From Climacium dendroides (taxonomy: Eukaryota > Streptophyta > Bryopsida > Hypnales > Climaciaceae): a stretch of 64,000 nt of DNA. The DNA is taken from the NCBI GenBank assembly GCA_950106755.1, contig OX467092.1, positions 27,046,582-27,110,581 of the forward strand, read 5' to 3'. A program made the position numbers and the translations under genes. Shown here piece after piece: positions 1 through 12,086 of this stretch (position 1 is its first letter; each line of letters begins with the position of its first letter). The notes below the pieces were generated by a model that searched no databases, was not told the origin of the DNA, and saw only the letters and a program-made list of their open reading frames with translations.

Positions 1-234
1 AAATCTCATCTAATGCACCAATTGAAACTATAGACTATCTAACATCTATTTCTATTCTGCTTGTATCTATTTTGCTTGTACTACAACCAATCCTCCCAAA
101 TGTAAAGAATGTAGACATGCAATGTATTGACCATTCTAGGGAAGATTATTTTGCTAGTTAAGAATTCCTTTTGCAAAGGAGAGATTCCAACTGTAATGAG
201 ATTGTAGAGGACAAAATCCTTGAAGACCCTTTTT

Positions 235-339
235 CAAGTGAATCGTTACAAAACTTAGAAGAAAATTAGTGGCCACTTGAGCTCCTACATTCCATTAAAT
301 GGCCATTAATTTTCTTCTAAGTTTTGTAAGGATTCACTT
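235..339. repeat. Foldback (hairpin) repeat, ~40-bp arms
   Basis: The arm at 235-275 and the arm at 300-339 are reverse complements with about two mismatches over 40 bp, separated by a loop of about 25 bp. A third partial arm follows at about 340-357. This is typical of a small MITE remnant. No clear target duplication was seen. Confidence 0.75.
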
Positions 340-510
340 AAGAAAATTAGTGACCATTTTTCCATTTGAATATGTAATGTAGATTACTAGTTCAATTGCA
401 AAGAAGAAGGGAAGTAATTTATTGAAAAGGGAGGGAATGAAGTTTTGTATAAGACTGTACACAAAAAAGAGGCCCACTAGAGAAGTCAAGGAACTGTTGA
501 GTTGCCGTTG

Positions 511-588
511 AGTTCCATTGCATTAGAGGCCTTTCATTGAATGGCACCTAGTTCCATTGCATTAGAGGCCTTTCGTTGAATGGCACCT
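511..588. repeat. Two tandem 39-bp units
   Basis: Units 511-549 and 550-588 both start AGTTCCATTGCATTAGAGG and differ at one base. This is a simple recent tandem duplication without coding capacity. Confidence 0.85.
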
Positions 589-1300
589 AGTAGGACGGAA
601 CACTAGGAAGAGAGTTGGGTGTTGAGGTCAAAGTGTGTCAACATTTTTCGATGAGGCCCAAATCTCTAAATATGAAATACAATCTTGCAATCTACATTAC
701 ATATTCAAATGGGAAAAATTTCTATACATTTACATAGGAATCTCTACATTTTTGTAGAATTGAATTTTCCATTTTTTTTTCCATTTCATTTTTGCTCAAT
801 GCTTAAAAAAATTGGCAATTTTGGATAATTTTTGAATATGAGCTTTGAGATCCAATTACCTACTCTTACAACAAATGGTCTGCCTGTCAGTTTCGAAGAT
901 CAGTGATTCAGTGTGGCAGACAGCCCTTCTTTCACATGAAAGATTATTAACTTATGGATGGGAGAGTGGGAAACAGCGAATGAAGGAGACAGAAAACGGA
1001 TGAGAAACAAGAGAAGGGATGGATGGTTGGACGGATGAAGACCAGCCATGTCTGTCCGCAGAACTTTGCTTGGAATGCCCTCGCTTGTTTTGTTTGCTGA
1101 CTTCCCACTTTTGCTTCCTGCTCCCGCCCTTGGATTGATTTGTTTGCACTTGCTGCAGCTGCTGCTGTATCCTACGCTTCGTTCTCCGCTCATTTCAGTG
1201 TTGATTCTTCTGCTTCAAATTTTTACCTCCAGGCCAAAGCGCTACCGCTGCAATTTCGTTTCACATATTTTTATACACATATTTTTTCTTCATCGTCGCT

Positions 1301-3731
1301 ATGAGGATCCGTAAAGGCCATCGATGCTTGCCGCTGCCGCATGCTAATGGTTTTTCTCTGCACGGCGTGCTTGATGAAGCGAGGGACGATGCGAATCAGG
1401 CGTTGCTCAACCTCGTGGCGCTTGCAGACAATTTAGTTGATGGTTCTCAGAACATTCAGGTACGCTTAATTTGTAGCCTTGTTATATTACCTCATGAGCG
1501 TCGGTGCGTGTGCATATGTCATACTGTATGAATTCGACTCTAGAATGTTTAAATTACAGTGCGCGCAGTTTTTTGTTTTTTTTCTCTTGATGAGATGTCG
1601 GCTGATGCAGCGTAGTTACTTTTAATCTCGAATTGTTGCAAACCCCGGGGTCTCGACAAATGAGGGAAGCAATGTCGGTGTGTTTGATTGCTTGGCTTTC
1701 TGTGACTGGAACTACAATGTTTATTATAGTTTGTGAACTTGTCCTCAACATACTGTCCTTGTAGTGGTCCATATACGGTTTATTTGGAACACTATTAGTG
1801 ACTTGATTTTTTAATTTTGAGGCAGGAACATGCAAAAGATACGTCTCCGGAGAGGAAGAAGTTCCCAGAGCGTGAGCCTGAGGAGAACAGGCATATTCTC
1901 AACCGTACGTAGAGTAATTTTTACGTCAAGTATTTGTTGGAGGAAATCCCACTGACTCCTTGACTGCTTTAGATGCCATGGTTTTGGCACAATGACTGAA
2001 GATTTACTCAAATATTTTGCTACTCCGACTAGCTAGGTGGATGCTGTTCGCAAGATGTTAAGCTCTCTCGACAATACATTAATCCAGAGAAACGCACAGT
2101 TATCAACCTTATCGGACTTCATGCATGAGCTGGTGTCTCTGACCTATGGACATGGATTGCTGATGGCAGGGTTTCAGCCGACGACAATTTCAACTACCGC
2201 TCCTCACTTTGCAACGCTGGTATTTCTCATCTGCACAAGTATATCTAAGGAAATATCTGAGACATGCAGATTGAACGCACGCATATTCGTGATGCCAATT
2301 CTGACATTTCTTTATATTGGTCGAAGGGGCAATATCGATATCATTTCATCCCTTTTCTGATTGCCTCACATCGATCTGTTCTCCTCTCTTACATTTTGAT
2401 TCTACTCTGTTTAGAATTTTCTGGTGCGTCGTTATCCTATGATACCAGTTGAATATAGGAGTCTACACACGAACCGTTCGCAGGCAGCTCATCTTGAATC
2501 CCTTGTGTGATAAAGTGTACACAGAGAGAAGATGGTCCCACATCAATCGTGCGACCGTGTACCCTCTGTGTACATTTTTCGGACAAGGGATTCAATATGA
2601 GCTGCCTGTGTTAAAAGGCGTCTTTCAAATCCAAGTAAATCACAATGAAAGCCTGTTATGAAGTTTCTTGGTAGCAGTTTGATCTTGAGGTAGAGTGCAT
2701 GACATGCAATGTGAAGTGGAGAGGTTACTGAAGAAAAATGATTTGGAGTCTCCATTGTCATTCGGGTGTGTGTCTGACCGGGAGGGATCCGACGGGGGCC
2801 TCGCATGCGCGAGCCTTTCGGCACAACTGGGACAACTTCCAGCAATCCTTCCACCACAGAAATTCAACACAAGCCGGATTTATTAGAACAATCACTTTGC
2901 CGTATCTGCTCAAGAGCTGGCATGACTGGTTTTAGTGTTCGTGATGCAGTTTTCCAGATGATAGAGCAAGGATTACCGGGGTTGAGCGGAGTAGGTGAAA
3001 GATTGGTCGAAGAAGTGGCACAGTCATTTCGAAATAGCTCTAAATTTGTGGAATGCAAGGAGCGTGGAACATATTGCTTACAAGATCTCCCGGCAGGTAA
3101 AGAAGAAAAGTTGCTGATGAAAGGAGATTCGGAGTTTCATCACGAGAAAACGGTTTCAAGCAGCGACATGCTAGGAGCTGCGAAGCAGTTACAACATCTG
3201 TATAAGAGCTGTTCGAACTCGCTTGGTTTTGGCGTCATTGAACCTATTGAAACTTCATCCGTCCGTGCCAGCAAGCGGAAGGTAGTCCAGAACAATCCAT
3301 ATGTTCGACAGTCCAAAGTTGCAACGGTTCACAAAGACATTACGGTGAGGACACACAATTCCATCTCAAGCGCCTCCAGGTCGCTGAACCTCAAGCAAAT
3401 GGATCAAATTGTAACTCTGTGCACAAGGGATGATGGAAAAGGTTGGAAGTGCCCCCGACCTGCACAAGTTGGGTTCGCTATGTGCACATATCATCGAGAT
3501 CTCATCAACCAGGGAAAAGAGCGTCGAATGAGAGCGAGATTGGAAGCGGGACCAAATCCTCAGTTCAGATATGTCGCCAATGCACGCGTTATGAAGAACG
3601 CCATCATGACGGATACCTCTTGGAGTCCGTTTTCGGACGACGAATTGTCATATGATGAACACCGACAGTTTGTGAAAGCGAAGACCATTACGTCCTTATT
3701 ATTGAATAGTGATGTGCAGCCCCGACATTGA
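1301..3731 (+). CDS. WRC zinc-finger domain protein, multi-exon, possibly partly decayed
   Basis: The last exon (about 2805-3731) is a long open frame ending in TGA. It contains a WRC-type finger around 3420-3490: Cys, 9 residues, Cys, 10 residues, Cys, 2 residues, His, preceded by DDGKGWK. This is the spacing of the DNA-binding, nuclear-targeting WRC motif of plant growth-regulating factors. No QLQ domain is visible, so it is not a standard GRF. Probable upstream exons are 1301-1459 (ATG at 1301, donor CAG/GTACGC), 1826-1904 and 2037-2219, plus a remnant at 2484. The phase between 1904 and 2037 does not fit, and a frame change is needed near 2870 to join the segment around 2700-2865. Either an exon was missed or the 5' half is broken. 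The C-terminal exon is solid; the complete product is not. Confidence 0.6.
2481..2608. repeat. Inverted duplication of a short exon
   Basis: The arm at 2481-2526 and the reverse-complement arm at 2564-2608 share about 45 bp with few mismatches. The plus-strand arm follows a splice-acceptor-like CAG and would encode AAHLESLV but then hits TGA and TAA. The inverted arm, read on the minus strand, gives the uninterrupted AAHIESLVRKMYTEG. An exon of the WRC gene therefore seems to have been duplicated in inverted orientation, and the forward copy has decayed. Confidence 0.6.
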
Positions 3732-4074
3732 TTTCTGACAAAGCCGGAAGACAGTTGGTCTCTCACGATTCTTCTCCAGCGCTTGTACAATTGTTACTTA
3801 TACGTTTGTAATCGATAATTATAGACATTTGCTTTCTTCACTAACATCAGTCGATAGCAAGATACTACAAATCTAATCTAGTTAAGTAGATAGAGTGAAA
3901 AATAGCTGACAATGTCGAAACAATAGATTACAAATGGGGTGTCTATATGTACACGAGCATCGTACACAGCAAGGCATTCTGGTAGCGCTCCTGAGAAATC
4001 TACACCCATGATTACAATCTGCACGAAACGAACGTTGCTCCAACTGCCAAAGACCCAAAAGACTGGTCCGTAAC

Positions 4075-5839
4075 CTATCGTTTCCTCTTTCCATTATCGT
4101 TCTGAATGTTGTCTAGTGCTCTCTTTACTCCAGAAGCGAGGTCGTCCAGAATCGCTCCAATTTCAGCCCTAACATAGGAAGGGCAACACGAAGGTCAGGA
4201 CTCTCTTGAACCCTTAGTGCCACTTTGGCAGTACCTTGCCAAATATGGTAACCTTCAAACGTAGATTGACTGTTCCAAAATGTAGGTCGTAGTTTCTTCT
4301 TTCCGCTGATATATTTTACTACCTTCCTTGAAGCTTTCTCAATGATACGTTTGAACTCTTATAGATATAGAAGGGGTTAAGGTAACTGAAGAAGGGCATT
4401 TCTGAACTGGAACGTTGAAGTAACGAAACCAGCAAGAGACTTCCTTGGTTTGTAAATTCGCAGGAAGTAGTATAGCTGGCTGGAGTGGAGATTACACGTG
4501 AAAGTAAATGGACATTAGTTTCGGAAGGAGAGAAGGGACACAAGAGAGAACCAAACTCACCCACTAGAGCCAGCAATGTTAACACCCGAACGTTTAGAAA
4601 GCCTTCCCACGTTACTGTGCGTGCCATTTTCGTCATAAGCTTTGCCTTTGCCCAAGCCGTATCCAAACCCCACTCCCACACCACAGCCTGCTCCTAATCC
4701 AAACCCGAATTGCAAACCCGGGAATCCTAAGCCAATTCCTGCACCTACATTGCCAAAACACCAAATGAGACTAGGCGGCCAGATTAGAGTTCCCTGTGTC
4801 TATACATGCGCATGCACTAGCACGGGTATTAGCAAGGCAATAATTAAATGCAGAATCAAATACATGGGAAGATGATCTGGATTGTTTTTCACATCCACTC
4901 GTTTTAATAAGGCTAACCCTAAACATCCCGACATACGACTCGAAAAGAGTACAAGCCAGCACCGACGCTGGACACGAAGTCCGTTCAATCATTGGTCAAG
5001 TAAAGCATCAAACAACATAAAAAATTCACTGCCAATGGGAGAGACATGAGGAGGAAAAGCACTCTTAAGAGACAGAAAATCATCTCTTCGTCTGCGACTG
5101 GCACTTCCATTACCATTATTGCATGCGAGTCAAGTTCATTTGGCTGATACAATTACCAGCCAATCAATAAAGTGCGTGGAATCAAGCTGAACTAGGTTTT
5201 TGGAAATATTATCAATTCGCTTTTTGAGGATTCTGCATTTGATTCTACCAGAGCTCGTTTTGGTAGAGAATTACTAAGCCTTGAAGATTAGAACAATACG
5301 TAATCAGCAAGCAGGTTGTGAGGCATCACATCATGTTGTCTGAATCAATCTACAACGTTCAGATTTTTACGTGTTGTTCAGATCGAATGGCTCACGCAGA
5401 GGAGATCAAAATGTGCTTGCTGGCAAAACCTCTAAAATATTGCAATTCATTTCAATTTCAGCAGACGATAGGCTACGTCCAAAACAGGATTTCGGCATCC
5501 TTCTGGTTTCCATACAATACCAAACTGTGAAAAAAAATGTAACAATTGTCGAATTCTCAACTACTTCTTCTGCAGGGTGTAGACGTTCGCACCAATTGCC
5601 TTAATTTCGCGTCGCTGTTCAAGCGGTAATCCAAAATATTTTTTACAGCAATCGCCACAAAGGAAACCCTAAAGCCGAAAGAAAAACGCCGAATTACCTC
5701 CTACGATACCGGCACCCAGACCAACGCCACAACCGATGCCGAAGCCGAACGCCGGGCCCAGCTTGCCCCAATCCTTCGTCTGGAGCTTCGGTAGCCTCCA
5801 CAGAAAGCCCTTCTCGTCATCGTCGTCGTCGTCCCTCAT
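4075..5839 (-). CDS. Small glycine-rich protein, TGD5-like, 139 aa, 3 exons
   Basis: Exons on the minus strand are 5839-5698, 4744-4561 and 4168-4075. Phases match (142+184+94 = 420 nt) and the frame ends in TAG. The product starts with an acidic run of aspartates, then WGKLGPAFGFGIGCGVGLGAG, a second Gly-rich block (FGFGLGAGCGVGVGFGYGLG), a KGKAYDENG motif and a charged C-terminal helix ending KRKR. Alternating GxG blocks of this kind resemble TGD5 and related small glycine-rich plant proteins; Arabidopsis TGD5 is a chloroplast-envelope factor in ER-to-plastid lipid transfer. The Gly-rich blocks could form membrane segments. Structure and phase are well supported, but the family match is by pattern only, so localisation and function are inferred. 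Confidence 0.72.
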
Positions 5840-7420
5840 TGCGGCGGATCCCGAGGCTTACAATACCGGCAGGTTGAAATCCACGAAGCGTGATCCTGCA
5901 ATCCCCACTTCCCCACAACTGAAGGCATTCAGAGAGTCCACGCTCTGGGTGGCGAGGGGTTGCCAGGGATTGCCAGCAGTCGGGGGACTGTGCGTGCACG
6001 GCCACCGGAGCCACAACTCATTGTTCTGATTGGTCGGGGGCGTGGCCACATCAGCATGCCAGGTGGCAACTGATTTTATTCCTCAATTTTTTGTAAGATT
6101 AAAAAATGGAGGAATATATAGTTGCCCACATGAGAGATGCACACGTTACTAAGTTCAGTGAAATCACTTGCAATTTGTTAATCACCCTTTCAGACAAGTA
6201 CACTCTTGATGAACTCACTTGGGTCATGTGTGACTTTCCCTAATGTCACACAAGAATAAAAGTATGCAATAATTAGCATCCAGTAAAACCTACAACTATC
6301 AGTACCTTAGAAAATAAGGGCCTTGAGTATGCAATATATATTAACTTTTCCAATAAACCCCACAACTATTCAAGATAGCAAGAGTATGTAATGCAAAGAA
6401 TTCAAAGCTTAGCAACATTACTCTAAGGCTTGAAGTTTGCCTTCAATATATAAGGCAAATTATCCCATTCCAAACCAAATGGGAGTAAGCACATTGTCAA
6501 CTAAATTATGTTAATATTATACAATCAAGTTTCGAAATGTACACTATTAGTATAATTTAGCCTGCAATAGGGTTGCTCCTATTTGGTCTAGAATAGGATG
6601 GTTTATTTTACTATCACTATTAATATCTTCAAGTTTCTTCAAATAAATCTAAGAGTGAGAAGTACAAAGTCCAAGCTAATAGAGAGAGATTGTCCATAAA
6701 CCAATCACTGGATTTCAAACTATTGTTCCAATCAACAAATCTTAAACAAAAAGACACATTATAGGTGGTCAATAGTATTATTTCCCATTATTGTTCTTAG
6801 GAGAGACTATTCTTGTTCTTTAAGATGTTATTGAATGTCATTCTATTATTCTCTATGTAGTTGCAATGGTATTCCAAAAAGATCCCTAAAGATTGAATAA
6901 TAATGTATAAACCTTTTGTTGTGTATAAAATTGACATGGTGGTGTTAAAATTCCTAAAATTGTCTTTTTTCAACCATAATCTATATCTTTCACTTCATTA
7001 GAAACCTAGTTATGTTTGTGACAATTTGTGAAGTCAAGTGAGATGTTCAACAATCCAAAAGATAGAAAATATACTTGCAAAATTTCATTTTTCTAGAATA
7101 TCAATTTTAGAAGAATGACAAACTCAAATGTAGCCAATTTTTTTTAATCAAGTACCCCCCAAAAATGATTTTATACTAATTAATTTTTTTTAATCTATGT
7201 TATATAATGTTCCATCAATGTCTGTTTCAAAATCTTTTGGCAATATATATTGTCCTTCACGGATCATAAAATTCATATTGTTGAAAAAATGAAAGAATTT
7301 TTTTTGTACCTCATTCAACTATTCCCTCCTTTACTATTACTTAGCTCTATATACCTTAGCTTCCTTTGAAGTTTCAAGTTGAATAATTTTCTAGATAATT
7401 TTCTAGCATGCTCCTTGTTA

Positions 7421-7440
7421 AGGGTTTAGGGTTTAGGGTT
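7421..7440. repeat. Short telomere-like run (AGGGTTT x3)
   Basis: Three consecutive units of the Arabidopsis-type telomere heptamer lie in AT-rich spacer. It is probably an interstitial remnant and too short to mean more. Confidence 0.6.
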
Positions 7441-8949
7441 TGTTCATCTTATCACAAAAAGTATACAAATTCGTATTTTTAGTAAAGATTTCACTTTCAC
7501 TTACTTGAAATTGAATTTGTAAAAATTGTCTCAAATTCTCAATTGTTCATGGTTTATATTGTTGGTCTTCAAGAAATCAATTCAATCTTGAATGAAATAT
7601 AACATACATTGCATAATTATTGGAAGTAACCTTAGCTTATGGTCTTTAGTAGAAAAGAAGCCCTTGAGTAACAAGCTTCAAGGCAAAAGCATGACCAATA
7701 TAAATACTAGCTCGGTGCTCACATGGGCCTTTAGAACTATGGCTTTGCTTTGCAAATTAGTTCTTTATACCTTCGTTTAATTTCTATTAGTTTCACAAAA
7801 ACCAAAGTGGTTTGAAAATAAATTAAGATTTGACTTGAAAAGCAAAGAATTTATTGAATGGACAAAAATATTACTACTTTAAATTAACTTGTGTGTAGCT
7901 CAAAGAGTATTCTTACAATTTTTAGGTAAAGAATATCATCACACACTTTTAGATAGCTAATGGTAATTAGATTTTAAGTTTCATTGGTGCAGAAATAATA
8001 ATATGATAAGTTGTCCATTAATCTTGTAAAGATTAAACCAATGACCATTGAGTCAAATCTTTAAATCCTTTATGCTAAAAAGGCTTCATTTTGCTTGTAT
8101 AAATGAATAGAACTATGCATTTAAAAAATTCTACAAGATGATATCACATGTCTTTAAAAATACAAATTTGTTAAATTTAAAATTATTGTAATTTTTTAAA
8201 TTAATTATATATATATAATCCAAAAATCTAGAGATTTTACTATAGGTATATATTGTTGTATAAAACATTATAACATATAATATTATTATATCAACAAAAA
8301 TTTTATAATATTTATTATCTAAAAACATGATTATGAATTTTCAACTTCAAACCATAATTAAAATATTTATTCTTAGGATGTTTTTCAAATTTCTAGATAG
8401 TGGAGTAGTTACATTGAATATGCTTCATTTTGCTAATTTTTCTTTTAAAAAACTCACCTTTAATTCCTTAAGGATCAGGGCATAAGTTCAACTTTCCAAA
8501 ATTGTGAAGTTAGACTAATAATTTAATGATGACTTCCAAATAATAGTTCTAAAACATGATCTATAGATCATATCTATATGATTAGATCAACTATAATACA
8601 AACTAGTATTATCCAATAAAATTTGAAGTCAAAATTTGAAAATTCCTTCTAAAATCAAATGTAGATTGAATACTTGTGATTTTCACAAGAATTTTTTTTT
8701 AATTCAAAATGATAAGTTCAATTATAGTGTTTTTTGAAGATTTTTATTTTATTTTTTTATTCAAGTTTTTTTGATAGATCTTTTTTTGAGTTGAAGAATT
8801 TATTTTTTAAAGCCAAACCTACCAATATCCTTTAAGTTATAAAATATTCACAAAGCAAAGTCTTTAGAATGTATACTACACAAATGTTGAAGAACTAACA
8901 CAAGAATCTTGAAAAACATTGATGGATAAAAAAATGCATTTTTATATGT

Positions 8950-9512
8950 GGGAATATATTTACATTCATCCATTGTTTGAAATTTGAATGTCTAGTCTTT
9001 AACCCCTAAATGTCCAAGGCCTTTTTTGAGCTTCTTGGAATTTGTTCTAAATTGAACAAAATGCCAAATTTTTGATAAATTTTATCATTTTTTAAAAATT
9101 GTGATTGTACAAATTCAAACTAGATATGCTAAACATCACATTAGATAGAAAACACAACAATTTCATTTATAAATTAAAAGATTATAATGTTTGATCATGA
9201 GGGTATTAAAATTGTAAAAGTGATTTAAAGTTTTTCAATCCTCTTTTCACATATCAAATCTAAAAAATTGGTCACCAAATAAATATGAGGTTAAAGGGTA
9301 CAACATGTATTACTCCAATCAATTTACAAACTCTCAAGATCTTCTCTATAATTTTTTAAAAATAAATTTCTAATGTGATTTTCCCTCCAAGATCTAGTGT
9401 ACTTGAGATCCATTTCTAAGAAGCCTAAACACTAGAAAATCAAGATTTGCAACGGACACCCTTGCACAAAATCTTGAATAGAAAAATCATAATCAATCAT
9501 TTTCAAAATCAG
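8950..9512. repeat. Dispersed repeat, inverted relative to 28700-29265
   Basis: The reverse complement of 28700-29265 aligns by eye with this stretch over several hundred bases. Shared landmarks are the CTAAATTGAACAA segment, the GGTCACCAAA...ATATGAGGTTAAAGG segment and the CCCTTGCACAAA segment. One copy lies in ordinary spacer and the other inside the hAT element. Divergence looks like roughly 20-30 percent, so these are old copies. No coding capacity was seen. Confidence 0.6.
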
Positions 9513-9643
9513 ATTTTCCATGCTAAAACTAGACTTCAAAGAGAATTCTTCAAAAATATGAACCATATAAAATAGCAACTTGGTCAAGTTTTATTTAACT
9601 TCAAAGTATTGTCAACATTGGAATTTGTTGCCTTGGGCCTTGG

Positions 9644-10197
9644 GAGGGTCACTTAGAGTGTCCATTAAAAACCACGTGCAAACAAAATTTTGGCCCCCCT
9701 ATATACTTTTTGAATCTTAAATAAAATTAAATGAAAAAAATATGAATAGATATTTTTACTTTGAAAGTTTATATTTTGAATTATTGATAATTTTATTTAT
9801 TAATAATAATTAGTTACAAATTTTTGAAGTAAAAATATACACTGTAGAACTGAAAAATAATTTTCACACCCATATATTATATTGAAAATTTTTCCTAAAA
9901 AATGAACAAAAAGTTTCTTAAAACAACTCTCTATAGAAAGCTCATTTTGAGTTGAATATTAATGCAATGGTCATCTAAATGTGTTCTTTAAAAATATTTG
10001 AGTTAAAAAATATGCCATTTAGTGCATTTTTAACCTCTTCTAGAAATCATTTCATATTTTATTTGAGTTTGAAATTTTGGGAGTAGGATCCTATAGTCAT
10101 TAGTAAACAATGCTCAAAACTTGAAGTTAAAATTATAGTTTATTAGAAACCACTTGTTCGCACGTGGTTTGTTGTAGTAGAACTAAGTGCACCCCTG
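9644..10197. mobile_element. Non-autonomous hAT-like MITE, ~554 bp
   Basis: The right end, read inward, is CAGGGGTGCACTTAG, and the left end is a diverged version (GAGGGTCACTTAG). The arms stay related for about 45 bp through a shared ACCACGTGC block. Flanks GGCCTTGG and AGCCTTGG match at 7 of 8 bases, consistent with an 8-bp target duplication. CAGGG termini with 8-bp TSDs are the hAT signature. No ORF is present inside. Confidence 0.55.
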
Positions 10198-11137
10198 AGC
10201 CTTGGGCATATAGGAGTTAAAGGGTTAAAATTTTAATATTCAAAATAGTCAATTTTTAAAATTAATTAGCGATGATAGTAAGAGAACATTAAGGTTTAAG
10301 CACTTGTAACCAACACTTTAGGCAATTTCAAATCTATTAGAATGGAATCAATAAATGGGACTATTTTTTAACACATTAGCAATTTAAAATCATGAATTTT
10401 TAAAATTATATTTTTTCTATTTTTTGAATATATATAAATATATCATGAATTATTTACGTTCAACTACAAGATGTATCCTAAACTATTTTTTATTTTTTTA
10501 TATACCAATTATCAATGATGCTAGTGTGTGAATATGAAGTTGCTATTATGTTATCCTAGGAGCGTAAGTCCATAAGCTTAGAAGACTAAACACTTGTGTT
10601 ATAGGTGTCAAAATTAACCTCCTTCTCTTTAGGTGTACAATTAACACATCTTAAAATTCTATCTATACAAAACATAAGCAAAATTGTTATTTTTATGTCC
10701 CTTTGGATTTAAGATGAACCTCTATATTTTTATAATAATTCAACATGGACTATTTCATTCTCCTAGTCCATAAATTGCCTACTTTTATTGCAAGTTTAAA
10801 TTGGGCTAATAAAAAGGGACCTTATAATACTGGAATGCATTGATAAAGGAATCATAATTCATACTAAGATTTCAACGTCATACGAGATTTTCAAATGAAT
10901 CTCTGAGAAAGGGGACAATTTGAAATATTTACTAATAAAACCAATTAATATTAATTGATTGGATAGATTGATACCAATACAGAAAAGTCTGAATCAATCT
11001 ATCCAGAATGATGAAAATTCACAACTGCAAAGATAATAGTTGCCGTGTCAAAAAATGCATCAAAGCACATGTAACATTATTTACAACCTGCCATAAGATG
11101 TTCCTTTTTTAAATTGTAGAAAATCAGTATGTAAAAG

Positions 11138-11300
11138 AAACTGAGGGCATGTGGACACCCAAAAACTTTTGGTTGGAGCCCAAAGAAATGAAGTATTTTG
11201 ATTGGGTCATTACTTTGATCCATAGCTTTCTTTCAATCAAAACACTACATTTTTTGGGCTCTAATCCAAAACCTTTTGTTAGTGTAAACAAGGGGAAGTG
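11138..11300. repeat. Foldback repeat
   Basis: The two halves are imperfect reverse complements: the block with TTTTGGTTGGAGCCC pairs with GGGCTCTAATCCAAAA, and TATTTTGATTG pairs with CAATCAAAAC. As a result both strands show similar short peptides, which are artefacts of the palindrome. It is probably a MITE remnant. Confidence 0.6.
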
Positions 11301-12086
11301 GCCAAACTTCCTTGGGTCACACAAAAGAATATCTTCTAATTGAATTATTCTTGGATCCACATAATCAAGTGTTGGGGGGACCCATGCCACCTGGCTGAAT
11401 TGGCCACGTAGGATAAGTACTGATAACCGAGTCAAAGGCACCACGGTGACCGTGTCAGCGTGCATTATGAACGTAGTTCGCTAGCATACTCGTCTTCATC
11501 TTTCCTGCTCTTCTTCATCGGCGCCCTTGTTCCCGCTTCTGCTGAAGCTCTGCCCGCCGTGACCAACTTCCGGCACCCCTGAACGCGCGCCTCTCTCGCA
11601 TCGACTTTTCGTTTTTCCTTCCGCCTTGGGTTAGTTCATGAAAGCTTCACTCTCGTGCATTTCCGGTTGCCTCTTGGAATTTTTCTGTCTTGAGCTTGCT
11701 GCAGACGGGGTTTTCGTTTCTCTCGTTTCTCGGGATTTAGAAAAGTACGAGTTTTGTGCTCTGAGTCCTCAGTCACTCAAGTGCTCGTCATAGAACACTG
11801 TGCATTTAAAAAAAAATCCATTTAGGTTTTTTTCTTCCATTTGAGGAATAAGTTTTTTTTAATTTAAAAAAAATTAGGATGAAGTTGGTGATGGTGTTAG
11901 GTTTTGGGAAATGGACGGGTAGTGATGGTGTTAGGTTGCTGGGGTTGTCTTTGGACGGGTGCAGCTGTGGTTTCGTAGAAGTCTCTTAACTTTATTATTG
12001 TGGGCATTTGTGTGAAATAGAGCCGGGGGGTAGTCATTTCGATGGGGATTTAAATTTAGAGGTGGTGGAAAGTCACTGCAGAAGCT

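Larger units (their letters stand above)
1..900. other. Spacer, no gene recognised
   Basis: AT-rich sequence with no convincing reading frame. It contains a foldback repeat at 235-339 and a 39-bp direct duplication at 511-588, both listed separately. The last part is probably the upstream flank of the gene starting near 1301. Confidence 0.6.
6060..11100. other. AT-rich intergenic spacer
   Basis: About 5 kb of AT-rich DNA with only short random frames. No RNA gene or conserved coding segment was recognised. It contains a short telomere-like run, part of a dispersed repeat and one hAT-like MITE, listed separately. Confidence 0.6.

Noticed and set aside
8131..8328. Ile/Tyr-rich short frame in AT-rich spacer
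   Set aside because: Composition follows the AT bias. No start context, homolog or neighbouring exon is present.
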